Origin: Saccharopolyspora gloriosae | Lineage (GTDB): Bacteria; Actinomycetota; Actinomycetes; Mycobacteriales; Pseudonocardiaceae | DNA length: 64,000 nucleotides | Assembly (NCBI RefSeq): GCF_022828475.1 | Contig: NZ_CP059557.1 | Span: 6,185,470 to 6,249,469 of the forward strand | Reading direction: 5' to 3' | Shown here: positions 59,070 to 64,000 of the stretch, one piece after another | How the letters are laid out: each line of letters opens with the position of its first letter | Numbering within the stretch: the stretch's first letter is position 1 | Position numbers and translations under genes: made by a program | Notes under the pieces: generated by a model | Told to the model about the DNA's origin: nothing | Seen by the model: the letters and a program-made list of their open reading frames with translations, nothing else | Database searches by the model: none

Positions 59070-60329
59070 TCACCGGTCGCCGCCGCGTTCGCGCGACGCC
59101 GGCGCCTGTTCCGGTTCGTCTTCGGCGCACGGGTCTTCGTGCCATTCGCCGAACGGGTCCGGGAATTCACGCCACGCGGTGTCACCGAGGGCGAGTTCGT
59201 CGTCGGTGAGCAGGGCGGCCAGCAGCGCGTTCCGGATGTCGCCGGGGTTCGCCTCGTGCGCGATGACCACGAGCTCCTGCATCCGGTCGCCGTAGTAGTC
59301 GTCCCAGTTCAGCGAGGCCTTGACCTGGCGTTCCGGGTCCGCTTCGGCCCACTGTTCGGGAGTTTGGGTCGCCAGCCACGGCCCGGCGTGCCCGACTCGC
59401 AGGCCGCCGCCCGCGGATTCGAGCCACAGCGCGGTGTCCGGCTGGCTGGCGACCCAGGCCCGCCCGCGGGTGCGCACGACTCCGTCGAGCAGCACGTCCA
59501 GCGCGTCGTGCAGGCGTTCCGGGTGGAACGGGCGACGCTGCTCGAAGACCACGACGGAGACTCCGGCTTCGTCATCCAGCGGCGGCTGCCCGCGCAGCAG
59601 CGGTCCGTGCGCGCCGTCGACCTCGCCGCGCCGGGCGTTGTCCGGGATGCGGCGCAGCAGCGCGGGCAGGTCGAGGCCGCCGAGCCCGGCGAGCGGTGCG
59701 GCGGGAGTGAGCCGGTGGATCACGGCTTCGGTGCGCACGGTCGGCCAGCGGTCGGCGTCGCCCGCGAGAACAACGGCGTCGGCGAACTCGACCTGTCCGA
59801 CGCCGACTTGGGCGATGGTGCGCTCGTCGTCGGGACTGCCCGCGAGACCGCGTTCGTAGAGCGGCTCGTCGCCGCCCGCGTCGGTGAGCCAGCTCGGCAC
59901 GTCGACGGCCGCGACGACGGCCTGGATCTCGACGTCCTCGGCGACCGGCGTCGAGTCGACGACGACGTGCTCGATGGCCCAGCAGATCGCCTCGGGTTCC
60001 AGGGAGGGGTCGAGGCGCACGACGATGCGCCGCACGTCGGGCGCGGCGGCGAGCCTGCGCAGCAGCGGCAGGAAGTCCTCGCGCAGCGTGCAGGAGACGC
60101 AGCCGTGGGCGAGTTCGAGCACGGTGAGCTGCTCGGAGTCGCCTTGCCGGAGGCGGCGGCGGACGACTCCGCCGGTGACTTCGCGCAGGTCGTGGTGGAC
60201 GACGGCGGTGCCGTGCGGGTCGGTGGCGCGGACGGATTCGGCGGTCGCCGCGACGTGTTCTTCGTGCAGCCCGGCCACCATGATCAGCGGCACTCCGGCG
60301 GTCCGGGACGGTTCGGTTCTGTTGCCCAC
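59070..60329 (-). CDS. mrf: CobW-family protein, orthologue of mycobacterial Mrf (Rv0106-like)
   Basis: The 419-residue protein aligns by eye with Rv0106/Mrf, which recruits the hibernation factor Mpy to zinc-free ribosomes. Shared blocks are [20 protein letters not shown] (CxxC in place of CxCC), [74 protein letters not shown] and [13 protein letters not shown]. The usual CobW P-loop GxxGxGKT is missing ([14 protein letters not shown]), as I recall it being in Rv0106. GTG 60329 is taken, TTG 60341 being the alternative. It diverges from the cysteine-free ribosomal protein operon, with Zur-like boxes between. Confidence 0.9.
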   Translation of the reverse strand: MGNRTEPSRTAGVPLIMVAGLHEEHVAATAESVRATDPHGTAVVHHDLREVTGGVVRRRLRQGDSEQLTVLELAHGCVSCTLREDFLPLLRRLAAAPDVRRIVVRLDPSLEPEAICWAIEHVVVDSTPVAEDVEIQAVVAAVDVPSWLTDAGGDEPLYERGLAGSPDDERTIAQVGVGQVEFADAVVLAGDADRWPTVRTEAVIHRLTPAAPLAGLGGLDLPALLRRIPDNARRGEVDGAHGPLLRGQPPLDDEAGVSVVVFEQRRPFHPERLHDALDVLLDGVVRTRGRAWVASQPDTALWLESAGGGLRVGHAGPWLATQTPEQWAEADPERQVKASLNWDDYYGDRMQELVVIAHEANPGDIRNALLAALLTDDELALGDTAWREFPDPFGEWHEDPCAEDEPEQAPASRERGGDR

Positions 60330-60346
60330 CTGCGGCCCCAATCAGG

Positions 60347-60358
60347 AACGGTTTTCAT
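60347..60358 (-). promoter_or_regulatory. Putative Zur half/box near the mrf start
   Basis: AACGGTTTTCAT, read on the minus strand ATGAAAACCGTT, resembles the actinobacterial Zur core TGAAAACG/TGAAAATG. It lies 18-29 bp upstream of the mrf start. Confidence 0.5.
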
Positions 60359-60384
60359 CTGCTGCCGCGACACGCTACCCTTAC

Positions 60385-60402
60385 TGAAAACGAATGTCGT
60401 TA
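60385..60402 (+). promoter_or_regulatory. Putative Zur box upstream of rpmB
   Basis: TGAAAACGAATGTCGTTA contains the inverted pair AACGA-ATG-TCGTT and resembles the actinobacterial Zur consensus TGAAAACG-type. A possible -10 TACCCT (60377-60382) directly precedes it, so a bound repressor would cover the transcription start. The ribosome-binding site AGGAGG and GTG 60416 follow. Confidence 0.65.
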
Positions 60403-60415
60403 CCAGGAGGCTGCT

Positions 60416-60652
60416 GTGTCCATTCGCTGCCAAGTGACCGGGAAGGAACCCGGCTACGGCAAGCAGGTGTCGCACTCGCACGTGCGCACCAACCGCCGCT
60501 GGCTGCCCAACGTGCAGCGGCGCCGGTACTGGCTGCCGTCGGAGAACCGCTGGATCCGCCTGCGGGTGTCGACGAAGGGCATCAAGACCATCGACAAGCG
60601 CGGCATCGAGTCCGTCGTCGGCGAGATCCGAGCCCGCGGGGAGCGCGTCTGA
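60416..60652 (+). CDS. rpmB: 50S ribosomal protein L28, zinc-independent paralogue
   Basis: A 78-residue L28: [40 protein letters not shown] and [20 protein letters not shown]. Only one cysteine remains, so a zinc site of the C-plus type cannot form. GTG 60416 has AGGAGG at good distance. It leads the rpmB-rpmG-rpsN-rpsR operon and overlaps rpmG by one base (TGATG). Such operons are Zur-repressed and expressed in low zinc in mycobacteria and streptomycetes. Confidence 0.96.
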   Translation: MSIRCQVTGKEPGYGKQVSHSHVRTNRRWLPNVQRRRYWLPSENRWIRLRVSTKGIKTIDKRGIESVVGEIRARGERV

Positions 60653-60816
60653 TGGCGAGCAACGACATCCGTCCGGTGATCAAGATGCGGTCCACCGCAG
60701 GCACCGGATTCACCTACGTGACCAGGAAGAACCGCCGCAACAACCCGGATCGGCTGCGGCTGCGCAAGTTCGATCCCGTGGTGGGCGGGCACGTGGAGTT
60801 CCGCGAAGAGCGCTGA
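60652..60816 (+). CDS. rpmG: 50S ribosomal protein L33, cysteine-free
   Basis: A 54-residue L33: [40 protein letters not shown] and [14 protein letters not shown]. The four zinc cysteines of the C-plus form are absent. Its ATG shares the A of the rpmB stop codon, indicating translational coupling. rpsN follows after 27 bp. Confidence 0.96.
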   Translation: MASNDIRPVIKMRSTAGTGFTYVTRKNRRNNPDRLRLRKFDPVVGGHVEFREER

Positions 60817-60843
60817 GGCGCTCGACTACCCGAAGGAGGCCAG

Positions 60844-61149
60844 GTGGCCAAGAAGTCCAAGATCGTCCGCAACGAGCAGCGCAAGGTGATCGTGGCCCGG
60901 CACGCCGAGCGGCGCGCGGAACTCAAGAAGATCATCTCCGCGCCGGACGGCTCCCCCGAGCAGCGCGCCGCCGCCGTGGCGGAACTGTCCCGCCAGCCGC
61001 GCGACGCCAGCGCGACCCGCGTTCGCAACCGCGACGCCGTCGACGGCAGGCCGCGCGGCTACTTCCGCAAGTTCGGGCTCTCCCGGGTGCGCCTGCGCCA
61101 GCTCGCGCACAACGGTGAGCTGCCCGGCGTGACCAAGTCGAGTTGGTGA
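60844..61149 (+). CDS. rpsN: 30S ribosomal protein S14, long zinc-independent form
   Basis: A 101-residue S14 of the long type: [60 protein letters not shown] with [20 protein letters not shown] at the end. No CxxC motif is present, in contrast to the short zinc-binding S14 found in ribosomal operons. GTG 60844 follows GGAGGCCA. Third gene of the operon. Confidence 0.96.
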   Translation: MAKKSKIVRNEQRKVIVARHAERRAELKKIISAPDGSPEQRAAAVAELSRQPRDASATRVRNRDAVDGRPRGYFRKFGLSRVRLRQLAHNGELPGVTKSSW

Positions 61150-61154
61150 TCACG

Positions 61155-61394
61155 ATGCCGAAGAACGCCCAGCGGCCGCCCCGCCGCAAGCAGAACCTGC
61201 TGCAGAAGGAGGGCGTCATCGAGGTGGACTGGAAGGACACCGCCCTGCTGCGCAAGTTCCTCTCCGACCGCGGCAAGATCCGCTCCCGGCGAGTCACCGG
61301 GCTGACCATGCAGGAACAGCGCGAGGTCGCGAACGCGATCAAGAACGCCCGCGAGATGGCCCTGCTCCCCTACCCCGGCCCCGCCAAGCGCTAG
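61155..61394 (+). CDS. rpsR: 30S ribosomal protein S18, paralogue
   Basis: A 79-residue S18: [60 protein letters not shown] and [19 protein letters not shown]. No cysteine is present. ATG 61155 lies five bases after the rpsN stop; an in-frame start four codons earlier overlaps rpsN. It is the last gene of the low-zinc ribosomal operon and is followed by element copy F. Confidence 0.96.
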   Translation: MPKNAQRPPRRKQNLLQKEGVIEVDWKDTALLRKFLSDRGKIRSRRVTGLTMQEQREVANAIKNAREMALLPYPGPAKR

Positions 61395-61404
61395 GGATCT
61401 TTGC

Positions 61405-61575
61405 TGAGCGGCCTGCACAGCGGGTCGCTCATCGGGTTCTCAGTGGCTTCCTCGCCGCGGGATCCATTACCCGAGTGGTTCCCCACGAGGAAGCCGCTGA
61501 GAACCCGCCGGTGGTCCTTTTTGCTCGGGTGGTCACTGCTCAGCGGCTGCACCGCTGACAAGACGATCATCCTGT
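61405..61575 (+). repeat. Dispersed palindromic element, copy F (subtype I)
   Basis: GGGTTCTCAG-TGGCTTCCTCG (61434-61454) and CGAGGAAGCC-GCTGAGAACCC (61486-61506) pair over 21 bp with one mismatch. The right flank, GCTCGGGTGGTCACTG then CTCAGCGGCTGCACCGCTGAC and AAGACGATCATC, is shared with B, E and remnant G. It lies directly after rpsR and may form the end of that operon's transcript. Confidence 0.88.
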
Positions 61576-61722
61576 TGACCGTGGATTCGTGCACAGGCCG
61601 TCCCGGTAGCGGTCGTTCCAGCCGCACCGGCGGGTGCCGTGCCGTGCACAGCGGGTCATCGAAGGTCCCGATGTGCTCCCCACCATCACGGCCGGAGGCC
61701 GGAACACGGCAGGATCGAGCCA

Positions 61723-62382
61723 ATGACCACCGCTCGATCCACCGACCCGATGCCCGCGGCCGACCTCTACGACGTGCTGCAGCGCCGCCGCGACGTCCGT
61801 TCCGAGTTCACTGGCGGCGAGATCCCCGCCGACGTGCTGCGCAGGGTGCTGACGGCCGCGCACAGCGCGCCCAGCGTGGGCCTGAGCCAGCCGTGGGATT
61901 TCGTGCTGGTCCGCGACGAGTCCACCCGCCGGGCCTTCCGCGAACACGTGCTCGCCGAACGCACCGTGTTCGCCGACGAACTCAGCGGTGAGCGCGCCGA
62001 GACCTTCTCCAAGATCAAGGTGGAGGGCATCGTCGAGTCCGGCCTCGGCATCGCGGTCACCTACGACCCGGACCGGGGCTCACCCGCCGTGCTCGGCAGG
62101 CACGCCATCGCCGACGCGGGCCTGTACTCGGTGTGCCTGGCCATCCAGAACCTGTGGCTGGCCGCCACCGCCGAAGGCCTCGGCGTGGGCTGGGTGAGCT
62201 TCTACCGGGAGGACTTCCTGCGCAGGTTGCTGGACATCCCCAGCGGTGTGCGGCCCGTCGCGTGGCTCTGCGTCGGCCCGGTGCACGCTCTCGCGGAGAC
62301 GCCCGACCTGGAGCGGCACGGCTGGCGACGGCGGGCCCCGCTGGAGGACGTGGTTCATCACGACAAGTACCGACGCGCCTAG
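61723..62382 (+). CDS. bluB: Nitroreductase family, 5,6-dimethylbenzimidazole synthase (BluB)-like
   Basis: BluB breaks down FMNH2 to make dimethylbenzimidazole, the lower ligand of vitamin B12. The 219-residue protein shows DLYDVLQRRRDVRSEFTGGE, the BluB-type AHSAPSVGLSQPWDFVLVRD, FSKIKVEGIVESGLGIAVTY, DPDRGSPAVLGRHAIADAGL, CLAIQNLWLAATAEGLGVGW and VSFYREDFLRRLLDIPSGVR. These fit BluB better than ordinary nitroreductases. ATG 61723 (MTTARSTDP) is taken; a longer frame adds 28 unlikely residues. I found no cobalamin riboswitch in the 328-bp upstream gap, and no other cobalamin genes nearby. Confidence 0.87.
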   Translation: MTTARSTDPMPAADLYDVLQRRRDVRSEFTGGEIPADVLRRVLTAAHSAPSVGLSQPWDFVLVRDESTRRAFREHVLAERTVFADELSGERAETFSKIKVEGIVESGLGIAVTYDPDRGSPAVLGRHAIADAGLYSVCLAIQNLWLAATAEGLGVGWVSFYREDFLRRLLDIPSGVRPVAWLCVGPVHALAETPDLERHGWRRRAPLEDVVHHDKYRRA

Positions 62383-62444
62383 CCCCCGGTAGCCTGAAGC
62401 AGAACGCGGGGAACGGGGCACGAGGACACGATCTCGGAGACGCC

Positions 62445-63956
62445 GTGCGACAGGATGATTCGTTGATGTCGGGGCACATCCCCGCGCAGGATCGTCGCGT
62501 GCGGCTGCTGCTGGACTCCGGCCGCCTGCACGAGGCCGATGTGGCGTTCGACGAACTCATCGCCGCCGGGGTGAACCGGGTCGACGAGCAGTGGAACCGG
62601 GCGACGGTGCTGGTGCACCGGGCGTGGTTGTCGTGGCGGCTCAACCGGATTCCGCAAGCACTCGAACTGGCCGCGGAGGGCTGGACCGAACTGGATTCGG
62701 ACCAACCCGCGGGCAAGTCCGCAGCTCAGACCATCAGCATCCTGGGCAATCTGCTGGAGACGATCGGGCACCGCGCGTCCGCGTTGGAACTGATGACCCT
62801 CGGCGTTCAGGTGGCCCGCAAGTCCGGTGATCCGGAAACGCTGGCGCATTGCCTGGTGCGCCAGGCCAGTGCGCTGATCTTCCGATCGGTGGCGAGGGAC
62901 TCTGAGTCGGTGGAGCAGCTGTTCACCACGGCCCGCGACCTGTTCGACGAGGCGTTGCTGGTGGTCGACAAGGGCCAGCTGCAGCGGGTGGCGCTGGCCG
63001 GCGGCGCCCGAGCGCTGGCAGGACTGGGGCGGCTGCCGGAGGCGGCTCGGCTCGCCCGGCGTTCCCTGGAATTGAGCAAGCAGGCCGAGGACTGGTTCTG
63101 CCTGGCGGTGGCGAACTGGGTGCTGGCCGTGGTCCACCGGGACGAGGGCGATCTGCAGGAGGCGCGGACCTTCGCCAGCCGCGCCCTGGACAACGCCGAG
63201 AGCATCGGCGACACGATGCAGATGATGCGGTACTCGCTGGATTTGGCGGCGATCTGCGTTCAGCTCGGCGACTCGGTGGGTGAGGCTGCGGCGTTGCGCC
63301 GCACGGTGCGGGCGAGCGGCATCGCGGTGGAGGCCTTGCAGGAGGGCTTGGGCCAGGCGTTGGAGCAGCGCCGGGTGGCGGTGCAGGCGCAGCGGATGGC
63401 GACGGCCGCGCAAGAGGCCGCGGTGCGGGATCCGTTGACCGGCCTGGTCAACCGCCTCGGTCTGCAACGCCAGGCACCGGTCCTGCTGGAGACCACGGCG
63501 GCTCAAGGCCGGATCCCGTGGTTGGTGCTGCTCGACGTGGACTGGTTCAAAGATGTCAACGATCTTGCAGGTCATGCTGCCGGTGACGCGACGTTGCAGG
63601 AAGTCGCGCACTTGTTGCGACGCGAGTGCCGTGCCGACGATCTGCTCTGCCGCTGGGCAGGCGACGAGTTCGTGGTGCTGCTGGTGGACGACGCGGAGGG
63701 CTCCCGCCACGCCGGCCCGCTAGTCGCCGAGCGGATCCGGGCGGCCGTGGACCGGCACGACTGGCGCCTGGTGCTAGGCCGCACCAGGAAGCCACCGACG
63801 GTGAGCATCGGGGTCGCCGGTGGCCCCGCGAAGCTGGATCACCTGTTCGCGGCCGCGGACATCGCGTTGTACCGGGCGAAACGCGCAGGCCGGAACCGGG
63901 TGGAGATCGACACCGGTGATCCGGAATGTGATCGGCCGCAGATCCAGGGCGGTTAG
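62445..63956 (+). CDS. Diguanylate cyclase with N-terminal TPR-like region (AGDEF)
   Basis: A 503-residue cytosolic protein of the same build as the diguanylate cyclase at 9.2-11.1 kb. Helical TPR-type repeats (HEADVAFDELIAAGVNRVDE, NLLETIGHRASALELMTLGV and more) fill residues 1-~325. The GGDEF domain is entered at VRDPLTGLVNRLGLQRQAPV. The active-site motif is AGDEF at about 405-409, a variant usually compatible with activity, preceded by VLLDVDWFKDVND. RADD placed five residues before AGDEF fits the inhibitory I-site. GTG 62445 follows GGAG; ATG 62466 is an alternative start. It lies 62 bp after the bluB-like gene. Confidence 0.9.
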   Translation: MRQDDSLMSGHIPAQDRRVRLLLDSGRLHEADVAFDELIAAGVNRVDEQWNRATVLVHRAWLSWRLNRIPQALELAAEGWTELDSDQPAGKSAAQTISILGNLLETIGHRASALELMTLGVQVARKSGDPETLAHCLVRQASALIFRSVARDSESVEQLFTTARDLFDEALLVVDKGQLQRVALAGGARALAGLGRLPEAARLARRSLELSKQAEDWFCLAVANWVLAVVHRDEGDLQEARTFASRALDNAESIGDTMQMMRYSLDLAAICVQLGDSVGEAAALRRTVRASGIAVEALQEGLGQALEQRRVAVQAQRMATAAQEAAVRDPLTGLVNRLGLQRQAPVLLETTAAQGRIPWLVLLDVDWFKDVNDLAGHAAGDATLQEVAHLLRRECRADDLLCRWAGDEFVVLLVDDAEGSRHAGPLVAERIRAAVDRHDWRLVLGRTRKPPTVSIGVAGGPAKLDHLFAAADIALYRAKRAGRNRVEIDTGDPECDRPQIQGG

Positions 63957-63967
63957 GATCGGCGGCC

Positions 63968-64000
63968 ATGTCCGCTGCGCCCTTCGACCCCGCCGAGCAT
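63968..64000 (+). CDS. Start of a gene cut by the right window edge
   Basis: ATG 63968 opens a frame MSAAPFDPAEH that runs off the window, 11 bp after the diguanylate cyclase stop. The eleven residues do not identify the product; the close spacing suggests an operon with the preceding gene. Confidence 0.45.
   Translation, partial: MSAAPFDPAEH

Noticed and set aside
61560-61722. Cobalamin riboswitch before the BluB-like gene
   Set aside because: The B12-box and other conserved blocks are not recognisable in the upstream gap.

Overview
The window is a GC-rich actinobacterial chromosome segment. Its codon use, frequent GTG starts, leaderless-looking promoters and gene order point to the Pseudonocardiales, for example a Saccharopolyspora-like organism. 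This placement is an inference from gene content; no 16S rRNA gene is present. From memory, the backbone follows the Mycobacterium tuberculosis region Rv0979A-Rv1020, inverted as a whole with relative gene orientations kept.

Left part (1-24 kb): an LCP cell-wall ligase fragment, mfd, a sugar dehydrogenase lipoprotein, a Uma2 nuclease-like protein, a TetR regulator and an acyl desaturase with a double-palindrome operator. Then come tRNA-Gln, a diguanylate cyclase, glmU-prs, a nitroreductase, an Nramp-like transporter, an oxidoreductase/HxlR pair, rplY, pth, a fatty acyl-AMP ligase, an ABC-F ATPase and ispE.

Middle (24-44 kb): a SAM-riboswitch-controlled methionine importer (metNIQ) and an intact IS5-family element sit between ispE and rsmA, which are normally neighbours. 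They are followed by rpfB, a second small Rpf, tatD, a DUF4185 protein, rsmI divergent from a protein mannosyltransferase, lysine 6-aminotransferase, a MarR/FUSC exporter pair and a Tat-exported flavoprotein.

Right part (44-64 kb): tRNA-Ala and the sepX-rimJ-moeA/glp-galU division/envelope cluster. Next are 5-formyl-THF cyclo-ligase, a CIRCE-controlled Ruc/FmdB-type chaperone, a SAF protein, mscL, moaB, the PepD protease, galT-deoR and the MprAB two-component system. A zinc-starvation ribosome island follows: mrf, L31B and L32 diverge from L28, L33, S14 and S18, all of the cysteine-poor type. The window ends with a BluB-like enzyme and a second diguanylate cyclase.

Functional themes are envelope stress (MprAB, PepD, Rpf, LCP, MscL, SepX), zinc economy of the ribosome, methionine/SAM homeostasis and c-di-GMP. 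The most notable structure outside the genes is a dispersed family of palindromic intergenic elements: six good copies and one remnant in 64 kb. They share a hairpin core with nested inner palindromes and come in two flank subtypes; I do not recognise the family.
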